Source: Tubiluchus corallicola (Eukaryota; Priapulida; Priapulimorpha; Priapulimorphida; Tubiluchidae). From it: 64,000 bases of DNA. Positions 1 through 12,300 of this stretch are shown piece by piece (positions within the stretch are counted from its first letter, which is position 1; every line of letters starts with the position of its first letter). The translations under genes were made by a program, and so were the position numbers. The stretch covers positions 680,416 to 744,415 of the forward strand of contig JAQGDQ010000065.1 of NCBI GenBank assembly GCA_030141605.1, read 5' to 3'. The notes under the pieces were generated by a model that made no database searches, was not told the DNA's origin, and saw nothing but the letters and a program-made list of their open reading frames with translations.

Positions 1-604
1 TTGCTGGTAAGGTCTGTGATACTCCAGTACCTACAATGGAAGATCTTTTTACAGAAGAAATAACAAAAAGTCAAAGTGTATTTATAAATGACCCATCCCA
101 GCCTTTTGCATCAAAGTTTGAAAAATTTGAAATCTGATATTATAAAAGCCTCATTTATAAAACTGAGAGATTTCTGAATTCTTTTATTTCAAGTGCAATA
201 AGACAATCAATCAACAGTAATCCTACAGGTGTAAATTTAATTTAATTTTATGATGTACCTTATGTACAAAAGCATTTTAGGATTATGTTTGCTGAACTTT
301 GTTCATGTGCAGATGTTGTTATTTCGTCTGTTTATAGTAACGTATATTTTAATCTTGAGCCAAGTGAAATTGTGATGAAAGATTACTGCAAAGCAGAATA
401 AATTTTATCTTATCTTATGTTATCTTACTTGCATTATTCTAAAGTGTACTAATATTATTAATTATATAAAAAGATTAGTATCATCTGTAAAGTAAAGTAA
501 TCATTCATGTACAATAGGAAAAGAGTGAAGATACATGAGGGTGAAGCCTCAAGGCACACCACAGTAGGTGTAAGCGATAGCTGATTTAGTGTTCAAATAG
601 TTTA
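1..604 (+). other. Unassigned window start with short coding-like frames
   Basis: The frame starting at base 3 is open for 44 codons and ends at a TGA at 135-137; it is acidic and looks coding-like, but I do not recognise it. A second open stretch follows at about 245-401 in another frame and ends with a TAA. No splice signals convincingly join the two. They could be remains of a transposon related to the Gypsy fragment that follows, or a decayed host exon. The rest is AT-rich and shows nothing else. Confidence 0.25.
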
Positions 605-1430
605 ATGCCTGTGCACCAAGTTGCTCACCACACACCCCAATCTAGGAAAGAAACAGTCAGAGAGGAGCTCGTAGAAAGGGAAAGACTGGAGATTGTCCAA
701 AAATCAGATTCCCCTAAGTCATATCTTACTGCCATTTGGATCATGAAAGACAGTACGATTAGATTTTGCATAGACTTCCGTGCTGTAAACAAACAGATGT
801 ATTTCACGGACTGTCCCAATCCTAAGGTTGGACGAGATCCTTGACAAACTTTACAGATCCGAGTGGCTTATTAGTCATGACATGACAACGGTATACTGAC
901 ACATTCCTCTAGTCAAGGAGTCTACACCAGTACCTGCATTTGTCATTGACTTTGGTAAATGGAATTTTAAAGTACTGTGTCGCTTGGTCAGGCAATACAG
1001 CAGTTCACCCTGTTACTAAAAACCAGAAAAATCCACGTGCATTCTTTCCTAGGAGTGCCAGGTTTTTACTGCAGATCATATCTCACTTCAGTCAAACTGC
1101 AGCTCCATTAATTGTCTTAACAGAAAAGATCCAAACTACTGTCACCGAATGGTCGCTTGAATGTAAATGCAGCTTCACTATGTTACGGGACTGTCTTTCA
1201 TTTGAAAGTATACTGCACAGTCCAGATTCGTTCACCCCGACCACAGATGCTTCAATCAAAGATCTAGGTGCTGTACTACCCAAAAGCAGCCATCGGGTGA
1301 GCAAGTGCTGATAACATATCTTAGTCGGTTACTCACTTCAGCAGAGAAAAATTATTCTGTTATTAAACTTGAGCCTTTCTGCATTGTGTTTGCCATAGAA
1401 TATGCCATATGCCAAGAGTACTAAATATCT
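605..1430 (+). pseudogene. Degenerate Ty3/Gypsy pol fragment (RT start and RNase H)
   Basis: The first part (605-844) reads as the N-terminal portion of a Gypsy reverse transcriptase, with a basic lead-in and an IRFCIDFRAVN-type motif that in intact elements precedes RT palm motif A. The RT catalytic core is missing. From about 1040 a different frame reads as the connection/RNase H region: a PL-x-LT segment, a tryptophan-glutamate-cysteine patch and a TTDAS-x-KDLGAVL motif. After a frameshift near 1311 the RNase H continues as a SRLLTSAEKNYSV-like stretch to about 1425. At least one internal deletion and several frame breaks make it non-functional. LTRs were not found nearby. Confidence 0.75.
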
Positions 1431-3159
1431 AGCGACCGAGTTAAGGGAAGCTTTATGCACAATGTTAGGTATCCCATGTAATTCACACTTGAGTATGACT
1501 GCTTGGGTGTCCAGCATCTTACCATTCAGTTTTAATTGCGAAACAATGGGAAATGTTGTACAGCCATAAGAAATATATGCAAAACAATGAGATTATAAGA
1601 ATTTTGTTTTTCCTAAATGATAATACAATTATAAGAACAATGGGCAAGAATCGTATAATCACAAATTCAACAAAGTTTATAAACACAGCTAGTTTTAATG
1701 AAACTGACTTTCTGTGTTGTAAGCCTTTTTTGGACACTTATGGTAATTAGTAATTACAGCTTTTCAGTCGATGAAGTAAAACCAAACTTGTTCACTAATT
1801 AACTAAATGTTGTAGTATTAAGGGAATCGTGTAATAGTATACGAAGCTTTACAAAACTAATTTTCTCCTGTTCAATACTAATCAATGATTGTAGTATTGA
1901 TATAAATATTGTACAATTTAACTAATACATGAAGTCCTGCAATTATGTGAAATGTAACACTCATTTGTAAAATAAATAAAATACATATATTATTATTTCT
2001 ACATATATAAATATAAAATATATAATATAATATAATTAATTTATACATTTATATAAATAAATATAAATGCAAATGGGGCTATAGCATCTTTGCTGTCCAA
2101 GTAAATCGAAGTGACCGCTCACAGACCCTGAGCCGCAGGCATGTCATACACACATCTTACATTAAACACGATAGGCCTATGATTAAGCTGATCGTGTGCA
2201 TTATATTCGAGACAATGCCAGTTGATGTCACAGCGCTTGCATGGACTGCACCATAAGAGGCAGCACGCAGTTAGGTGTCGTTGCTGAGATTTACTTGTTA
2301 AGTTATTTGTTGCCAATTTATTAACTTTTTAGTACTGAGTCATTAATTTAAAGTGCATTGCTTTTCTCGTAAATGTCATAAAAGGTAGTCTCATTTTACT
2401 TTTCAAAAGTGATTAAATCTGTGTATGACTGGTCGTTTATTTGTGGGTTTAATAATTATTTCTTTAAAATTTATACTGTTCATTTTTTGTGCATTATTGC
2501 AGATATATTGTCATCTACATTATTACTACAGAGAAACACCTATTACTCCAAGCAAAATGAAATACTCATCCTAGTGGTATATGTAAATTTGGTCCCGGTA
2601 TGTAAGCCAGCCCTGTTGTTAAACAGCTGCTAGTAAAGGGAGTCTATACAACACCATTTAGTATATATGCACTAACTCTTGGAAGCAAATGAAAACACAA
2701 AAATTAGATTTTATGAATATATGGCACATATCAGGGCACCACGGATAGGCAGAATCATCCCTACATGCAGATGACTTCAGTGCCTGAGTGGTAGTTGATC
2801 ACAAGTATGGAGAGGGTTCTCGGCAGGTACAGCATCGGTACTTCTGGTTAAGGCTATCTTTCTGTGCTGAGAAAGAACTGGTATTAACAATCACAGTCTC
2901 TTAAATGAATAAATATAGGAACACGGTTCATAATCCAAGATCAGGACGCAAACAGAAAGATTTGAAAGATGTTCAAGTAACTCACATAATGCGCTGAGAT
3001 TACTTCAGATAAGCCAGCCATTGATATGGCTTCACTATGACACATAATTATAATTTGCAGTGGTTAGAAAAACAGTCAAAACCTGTGTGAAGCTCAGCTA
3101 CAATTTTGCTGACCTAAATGAAGATGCTTACAAATAGAATAAAACGCAATTCCACACAC
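1431..3159. other. No gene seen; AT-rich spacer
   Basis: This stretch contains no reading frame with recognisable similarity. Positions about 1970-2070 are an AT-rich simple-sequence patch (ATATAAAT-like words). I looked here on the minus strand for the missing 3' exons of the ABHD11-like gene, in particular a GHW-type motif around the catalytic histidine, and found none. Confidence 0.5.
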
Positions 3160-3330
3160 CTTAACAATATCTTTGAGCTGTTCATTTGCTTGTGCAACAG
3201 CTTGAGCAAGGCTATTTGCCTGAGAAAAATCAACGTTTAACATTCCTGTGACGTATGATGAAAAATATGACTTAGAGTTCATTTTTTTAGGAGCAACATC
3301 TAATAATGCTATTCTCTCCACAGTCAAAGG
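3160..3330 (-). CDS. ABHD11: ABHD11-like exon 4 (cap region)
   Basis: The exon has 57 codons, phase 0 at both ends, with acceptor AG at 3331-3332 preceded by a T-rich tract and donor GTGTGT at 3159-3154. It begins [14 protein letters not shown] and ends NEQLKDIVK, matching the strand after the nucleophile helix and the start of the cap in ABHD11. The open frame continues into the intron past 3160, but the similarity stops at the donor. Confidence 0.83.
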
Positions 3331-6300
3331 CTGAAAAAACATAAAAGAAATTAACAGTCATAAAAAGCAATCTTGAATTATCTCAACATAAACATTATTA
3401 ATTATAGTTACTGAATTATCAGGAGAATAAAAAAGAAAGAGAAAATTGTTAATACTGGGCAAAAGTACAGATAGAAAACAAACAATATTGTTATTAATAA
3501 TTAATAAAGTAAAAATTAAACATGGTGATTACTATCATAATTGAACAAACATGCATGCATAAATAATACTGTAATATGATAATAAACATGCTTAAATGAA
3601 GCATAACTTATTTGCATCGTCTATCCAAGCAAATGTAAAATACAAGGTGGTACATTAGTTTTTGCTAAGATAGTTTCTATATTGTGCTATGACTTCTTGT
3701 TTTTGTGCTCTCATTGAACACCCCATTGAGAACCACAAGATGTTAATTGAGTACTTATAAGGAGGTCTTAGTTGTAGATTATACAAAGATTCCAAATTCT
3801 AATTCCCATTTATGACGTGGATACCCATGATATAAAAGAATCACTAAATTTAACAGTACGTTGACATTCCTCGCGAAGTGCAAACAATTTTCCACATAAA
3901 TGTTCGCTTAATCCTGGAAAAGAGATGACATTTGGTCTGACCTACAAAGGTAGTACCGCAAACTGCATAGGACCACCCTCGACCTCACCAAAGAGAAGGT
4001 ATAGCAACATGCTTATCAAGCAAAATGGTAATTTCCTAGTTACACATATCAGTTTTGATGCTTGTTTTCTAGCACTTAAACTCATGCCATAAAAGGTACC
4101 TTAGAATACTGGATGAGACCACCTAGCAACATGCCAAATATTATGGCCCTAGCTCAAAAAGTATGGGAGCAGATGGATCATAAAGAAACATAAATGAAGA
4201 CCCGCCCACTCCATGACCTTTGACCCGGCAATTCCGGTCACATGTATACATAGACAACTTTGCCCAATGAGTGTACCCTGTGAGTTTTGTGTCCCTAGCC
4301 CTCAGCATGTAAAAGGTCACCAACTGTGGGACCCCAAATTTTGAGTTTTGGCCCCTCCCTCGGGCGTTGACACTTGCCAGCATTTAAAACTGCAGGTGCA
4401 CAACTCCTGCACAGTGCCCAAATACTTGTGAAAAAAAATTGGAAAGAAAAACAAAAGCCCTAGGAGGAGATACGGACCTTAAGGAAAAGTGACCGATGTG
4501 CACTGCACTACAGATATCAACCAGTCTCGGCATAACTTATACCATTCGGTTTGTCTAATCGAGACCTTTCATTTGATGTGCTACAAGGTGCCATTGCTCA
4601 ACACTCGGTGCACTTCAGTTCCCGACCCCCATTTGTGAATTTTTGCCCCTAGCGGGGTTGAGGTTAGCTATTCTCATTGTAACATGTGCCATTCGAACCG
4701 CCTCATCGAGCTTTCTAAGACACTTGATGCGTTTCTGTTCCGAACCCCCATTTTTTGGTTTCTGCCTCCTAGCAGAAAATTTTCCCTCTCTAAATCACCT
4801 ATATTTTGCCATATCCAACAACTTGGCATCACCTAACCATATACCAAATATTGTCGCCCTATCTCAAAAACTATGGGAGCAGATGGATCCTAAAGAAAAA
4901 TAAATGAAGACTCGACCGTTCCGTGACCTTTGACTTGGCAACTCGGGTCACGTGTATATGTAGATAACTTTGGCCAGAGAGTGTACCCTGTGAGGTTTGT
5001 GTCCCTAGCACTCAGTGTGTAAAAGGTCACCAATTGGAGGACCCCAAATTTTGTATTTTGGCCCCTCACTCGGGCGTTTAAAACTTGCCAGCTTTTTAAA
5101 ACCCCAGTGCACAAAAATCACAATATCTAAATGTGCTAATGTGATATGTGTTTGTATGATTGACCAATTAGTTATAACTTATACCTTAGTCAATGCCAGT
5201 GTCATTGCAATACGACCACCCATACTATGACCAACCAGCACTGGTTTAGTGATGCATTCAGATCGCATCAATAACAGTATGTCTTCGCTCATAGATGGAT
5301 AATCCATTACTTCCACACGAGGACTATGTCCATGATTTCTCGCATCTACTATGTAAACCTGATAAACAAAAACAGCATGTATCCATCAACCAACGTAATT
5401 TTACGATTGGCCTACATCTTTTTAATTAAATAATCCGTGTTTCTGGCACCAGTGATACACTGTGTTGTCGCTGCGCAGTTCGGGGGAACTTGCATTGATA
5501 ATTCGAATTTATCAAGTTATTTATTAATTTCATCTTCAAGTTTGTTGTAAGTTAAATAAATGGAATCGTAGCAGGAGGAATTTGCAGATGGCCATTAATG
5601 TTAAGAATGCCACATTTTGTTATTTTGTGTTAGGATTTGACCGCTTATAGTTCAGCCTAATGCCTTAGGTGTGCCTTACTGCCACGTAAACACCCAACAC
5701 ACCACTTTCTTTCACAGTTGTCCCATTTACAATGCATACGCATTAGGAAAACAATTCGTCATTCTTTTTCAAAGTTTTTGACAAGAACTAAATTTCCTCA
5801 ATATTAGGCAAAATTCTATAACAGAGACACAAAAAATTTCAATTGGACATCAAACAGCATATAAGAGTTCAAGACTGAGCTGCACTGTGTATAATGACTG
5901 CATCCAGGCACATCATTTGTAGTCTTAGTCATTTGTAGTCGAACCAGCTTAGCTTTACAAGTGAAGTTAAGTTGCTGTGCAAGGTTGAAATGAAAGGTGA
6001 AACATTTTTACAATACGGTTTGTTAATTCACAATTCTGGTTTACATTAAACATCTTGCTAACAGATGGGGCACACAATGTACTTGTGTACTCATAGCAGA
6101 TCTAACTAGAACTCACAACTAAAAACAGGACGTGGTATACAGGTTTTGTAGCACATTGTGTGCACACATCTAAGTACACAGAGCGCACATGACCTTTACA
6201 CCACTCAGAATCACTCAGTCAGCTTATAAGTTATATAATTTATAAGGATTTAATTTACATACATTGCGGTTTGTTTCTTTACACAAAGATTCTCCAAAAG

Positions 6301-9300
6301 TAAACCAGTTTCCTTTTTTGCCAAAAAGCCCATGCATAACCAAAACAGGTTGTTTATCTGTTTGTTTTCCAGTCTCAAACTTGTGATATGCCAGCTTTAC
6401 AGCACTAAATACAAATGATGAAATACATTATGTAAATTACGTCATACAGTGCCAATAAAGTAAATGGCTTTTGTGCCTTATCTTGTAAAAATTATAGAAG
6501 TATTAATTAATGAAAAATCCCAAAACTAAAAAATGAAAAACATCATTTCATACTACCGTTGTAGCTTTAAGAGAAGGAATACAGGGGGAAAATTACATGT
6601 AAAATTGTTACTACTAATTTAAGAAGGAGTTTTCTCTATTTTTAATTTAATGCCAAAAATGATAAACGCACATAGTAACAACACAGAAGCGGTTAAGTAT
6701 AAGACAAACCAGAAATATCGTTATCAAACCAAGAGGCTGAGAGGGAGAAGCAAAAAAAGTAAAAATGTATGCGTCTGTCTAGCTTATATACAAGTTGTCA
6801 GGCCAGTAAAGTAAAATGCAAGCCTCAAAGATCATTAGCAACCTAGGGGGTTAGTAAGGTAATACAAAATCTACCACACTGCTTGTTTATTAGGTGCCAG
6901 TATTAAAAGAAATTTATTAAAATGAATAGATGGCTTCCTCAAATGTGTCAAGTGCTCTGATTCTACTACAAATCTACCCCCAAGTCGAATGCACATACAC
7001 AACTACATCACAAGTTATATCACATTATGCATGAATCCACGCTGATCGTGAATATGTGATTTTCTAGTTTTGATAATGAACTGACGTATTTAAGAAAGTT
7101 TGATATTTCTAATACTGAATTAATACTAATAAGATTAATACTAACAAGATTTGGCAGGAAAAACAGGTCATTGGAGTAGGGTAACTTGTATGTCCACTTG
7201 GGCAATTATCATAGGAATATGGATGATGACAATGATAATGTTTACAACTTCATTGAATTACTTTGGAACTGCATTAATTACATGAAGAATAGCACTGCAG
7301 ACAGGATGAAAAATGTGATTCTTACCTTTTACCTACTGAGTGAAATTAGTGATGTAGAAAGCGTATTCTCTGAGAAAGTGACAGAGAAAAAGAATGTGAC
7401 AGAGAAAATTTTGGTTTTGCTGCAGTTGGTTTGAATTGCTTATCACAGAGAAAATTTTGGTTTTGCTGCAGTTGGTTTGAATTGCTTATCACACGCAAGT
7501 CACGCAAGACACGCAAGTCATATAAACGTCTTTAGATACACAATCCAAAAGACTTTTACACAGTAAGCATGAATCCAGGAAGAAAGCAAGAACAACTTTA
7601 TCATCTCATTCAAGCAGCAGAAGACGTGTCAATACTGCTAGTACCAGTAATGCTTCGGATGAAACTGCTGCTGGGGGTTTCGTGTTGTCGAAGTATCATC
7701 AACAGAGAAAGGAAGGAAAATCGTGATGGGAATAAACAGTAAATGCTCTGTTAGAGGAGCTTCGAGGAACAAAGACATTTGTCTTTAGAGTTTTAAGCAG
7801 CACCGATAAAGATGACATCATCAACATTCTTAGCTCGCAAGATGTTAACGTGGTGAAGGAAGTGAAAATTCCATGAGGATGCTAAATATCACATTCAGTA
7901 CAATATAGTGACATTCAATGCATGGTAACATCAAAATTGTTACTTCATATTGTAATAAATTATTATGTTTCATACACTGTCATTATCATAAAACAATAAT
8001 TACACTGCAGTGGGCTAGAGAAGCAAAGGATTGTAAAAGTCCACTGTCATGCGAACCAGATAAAAGTGAATTGGTAACTGAACAAAAAAAGAACAGGGAG
8101 AAAGGTTAGATCACACAGGACTGGAAGAGTGATGCGTTAGTGGAAATAGTAGGAAAAAAGACAGTAGATTGTGCGCTGTTTACATCAGCTCTAAAAATTT
8201 ATCAATGATGTCTTTTTTGCATAATCTGTACCAGGATTGTGGTATGACTGCTGCAGTAGGTGTGGTATATTAAGAAGTGTTGTATTTATTGAAAAAATTT
8301 CTTTATATTTTTTTAAATTGGTTGAATAGTTTTTAATTGAACATTAATGTCATTCCAAAGTCTTGGACCAAAATTTGCAATGAACTGCCGTGCCACGCCT
8401 GCTCTACAGAAATTAATGACAAATTCATTCACTCTGGTTGCGTAACACCAATTATTAGGTTGGACTGGATTACTAAAGAAAGTTCGAAAGAGATGATATT
8501 TAGTTTTATACATGTAGCTGTACTCATTTGTATTAAATCTTCAACAGCTAGAACATTATTAGTGTTGAAACATGTTAAACTAAGATGTTCTCTTTTTCTA
8601 AGATTACAAGTGATTCTAAAAAATTTTCTTTGGATCACTCGTAATTCACTTATATTAGTCGTATATGTCCCCAAAGGAGACAACAATACGTGAGGTACGG
8701 TAGTATTAAACAATTTTACAAGGTTATTAGATGTAAATTAGTAAAGCAATTTTTAGTCGTACATATGACACCTATACTTTTGATCATACCTACATGTGGC
8801 TTCCAATCCATTCATTTAGAATGACTCCCAAAAATTTTATTTCCTGAATAATTTCAATTGGGGAATTATTGATTTTTATATCACAATCATTAATTGGAAC
8901 TTTGTCGTGTCTTGCTCTAAAAATGATGCATTTAGTTTTTTGTAGAATTCAATGACAACTTATTCGTTTTGAACAAAATAGCAATTTTTTGTAATTCATG
9001 GATGATATATAAGAAATTATCAGTTTTACTTAACTCGAAAAATATGCGCATATCATCTGCAAACTGGAAGAGATTCGGGCTATCTAAAGAATATTTATGT
9101 CATTTATATATATATATTAAAAATAGCATTGGACCTAAAATTGAGCCTTGTAGTACCCCCATAGGTTACAAAAGCTTCATTTGAAATCACATTATTGTAT
9201 CGAACCAATTGTGTTTTCCCATGAAGATAACTAGATATCCATAACTAAGATGTAGTTTAGCAAGAAGTATTTTATGATTAAAAGTATCAAAAGCCTTATG

Positions 9301-12300
9301 AAGGTCACAAAATATCCCTACCGCTATTTATTTTGTTCAATGCATTTAGTTATACTCTCTACAATGTTTATCAGAGCGAATTCAGCTGAGCTGTTTTTCT
9401 AAATTTTTAACTAAACTGCTTATTATTTATTATGTTTTGAGATGATTCAAATAAGATATTTTATTGTAAACAACTTTTTCCAATATTTTTGAAAAAGGTA
9501 ACAGCGGGATAGGTCTATAATTATTAACGTCCACAGAATCTTTGGATTTGAAAACAGGGATAAGACTTGATCGTTTCAATTTAGAAGGAACTGTGCCAGT
9601 TTTAAGTGGATTATTAATTATGTGTGTCAAGGGAGTAATAATACACTTATAATAACTTTGGGCTGCAAACTATCCCTACAATATTTCAACTAGTTCAACT
9701 ATATTTCATTATTATCACACTTAACTGTACACTAGATTTCGTATTTTTAGCTCAGCGTGAAAAGTTACGGAAAGAAATCTGACTGTAACCGTCGCAGTCG
9801 CCGTAACCTGTCAGATGCACCTGCTGCAAGCGCCGCAGCGTGTTGTCAGGCTGACTACAACCATACAAAAGACTTCTAAGCATAAATTTATCAATAGAAA
9901 CAGTGGCTTTATCAATGGCATACGTGCTCACAATTAACAAGGTATGTCAAGTGGTATTGGCCTTTACATTTGTAATAAACTGTTTTTTTTCAGAAATATC
10001 AGATGCAAACTAACTGCAAATAGCAATCAAATAGAAAGCCTCTTTATTGAAATCGAAATGTCTAATTCAAAGAATATGATTTTTGGTGTAGTGTATCTCT
10101 ACCCATCATTCCAACAGCAATTTGAGTTTAAACTAAATCAAATTAAATCAGCAAACAAATTATTGTACATATGTGGCAATTTTAACAAACATTTAATCCA
10201 GCATGACGAAAAGGCTTATATTGCTGATTATTTAAATATGATATTTGCATAATCTGACTCCAGTTATTACTTACCCCACTACTTACTTCAAAAACTCAAA
10301 TGCTCACTGATGATATTTATACAAATGACATGACTAACTATACACAATCTGGAATTTTAATTGCTAAAGTTGCAGACCATTTTCCTATACTTGCCATAGT
10401 TAAATGCTCATTAAAATTTAGAGATAATAGAAAAACAATTAGAGACTAGTTGACAATGTTTCTGATGTGGTCAGAAACTGATGATTTTGCTAACAATAGT
10501 TGTAAAATTCAGCCTTAAAAATGAAGAGACGACAGCCTTTTTTTGAAAGTGCTTAATTTCTTTTACTGAATTGCCTGAATACATGGAAAGTGCATTTCAC
10601 AATGAAACCTCAGCATTTAACTGTTCAGCCCATCACCCACGTGTCAAAGGTCAACAATTTTGGCATAACTTATATCATTCTGTTTGTTTCATTGAGATCT
10701 TTCACTTGATATACAACAACCTACCTTTGGTAGACCGTGGAAGATATTTGTATCTTCGACCCCTATTTTGCCCCTAACTGGGTCACAGGTTAGCGATTCA
10801 CACTGTAACCTATGCCATTCGATCCGCCTCTTCAAGACCTTTCATTTGATATGCTACATGGAACTATTCGTAGACACTCGATGCATTTCTGTTGCCGACC
10901 TCCATTTTTCAGTTTTTGCCCCTAGCGGGGTCGCAGATTACTTATTCTCATTGCAACCTATGCCATTCGATCTGCCTCATGGAGACTTTTCATTTGATAT
11001 ACAACAATCTACTTTTGGTAGACCCTGGAAGACATTTGTCTCCTCGACCCTATTTTGCCCCTAACTGGGTCACAGATTAACGATTTACACTGTAACGTAT
11101 ACCATTCAATTCGCCTCATCGAGACCTTTCATTTGTTGTGCTACATGGTACAATTCATAGACACTCGATGCACTTCTGTTCTCGCCCCCCATTTTTCGGT
11201 TTTTGCCCCCTAGCGACGTCGCGGGTTAACAATTCTCTCTGTAACCCATGCCATTTGATCTGTCTCACTGAGACCTTTCATTTGATATGCTACAAGGTAC
11301 TATTGCTCAACACTCGGCGCACTTCATTTCCCGACCCCCATTTTTTGGTTTTTGTCCCCTAGCATGGTCGCGGATTAGCTATTCTCGTTGCAACCAATGC
11401 CATTCGACCCGCCTCATCGAGACCTTTCATCTGATATGCTACAATGTACTTTCGCCCAGCACTTGGTGCACTTCAGTTACCGCCCCCCCCCCCATTTGTC
11501 AGTTTTTGCCCCTAGTGGGCTCGCGGGTTAACTATTTTCATTGTAACCTATGCCATTCGACTAGCCTCGTCAAGACCTTTCATTAGATGTGCTACAAGGT
11601 ACCATTCCTCAACACTCGGTGCACTTCTGTTTCCGACCCCAATTTTTCGGTTTCTGTCACCTAGCGGGCTCGCAGATTAGCTATTCTCATTGTATCCTAT
11701 GCCGTTCAATCCGCCTCATTGAGACCTTTCCTTTGATATGCTACATGGTACTATTTGTAGACACTCGATGAATTTTTGTTCCCCCCCCCCATTTTTCGGC
11801 TTTTGCTCCCTAGCGGGCTTGCGGATTAGCTATTCTCATTGCAACATACGTCATTCAACCACCTCATCGAGACCTTTCATTTGATATGCTACAATGTGCT
11901 TTTGCCCAGCACTTGGTGCACTTCAGTTCCCAACCCCCATTTGTCGGTTTTTGTCCCGAGCGGGGTCGCGGGTTAGTTATTCTCATTGTAACCTTTGCCA
12001 TTCTACTCGCCTCGTCAAGACATTTCATTTGATGTGCTACAAGGTACCATTCCTCAACACTTGGGGCACTTCATTTCCCAACCTCCATTTTTTGGTTTTT
12101 GCCTGCTAGCGGAAAATCCCCCTCCAAATCACCCATATTTTGCTACATCCAACAACTTGACCACACCTAACCACATATCTAATATTGTCACCCTAGCTCA
12201 AAAACCGTGGGAGCAGATGGATCCTAGAGAAAAATAAATGAAGACCCGACCGCTCCATGACCTTTGACCCGGCAACTGGGGTCACGTGCATACACATATA

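Noticed and set aside
2119-2316. Minus-strand 65-codon frame as a possible ABHD11-like 3' exon
   Set aside because: It contains none of the expected C-terminal motifs and has no fitting acceptor.
8337-8693. 118-codon plus-strand frame
   Set aside because: It is antisense to the minus-strand non-LTR RT C-terminus.
10620-12100. CRISPR-like array
   Set aside because: The regular spacing comes from whole-unit tandem repeats; the intervening sequence is also repeated, and the genome is eukaryotic.
10571-12237. Series of 60-100 codon plus-strand frames with shared text
   Set aside because: They are periodic frames through the ~148 bp satellite and its tail, not a protein-repeat gene.
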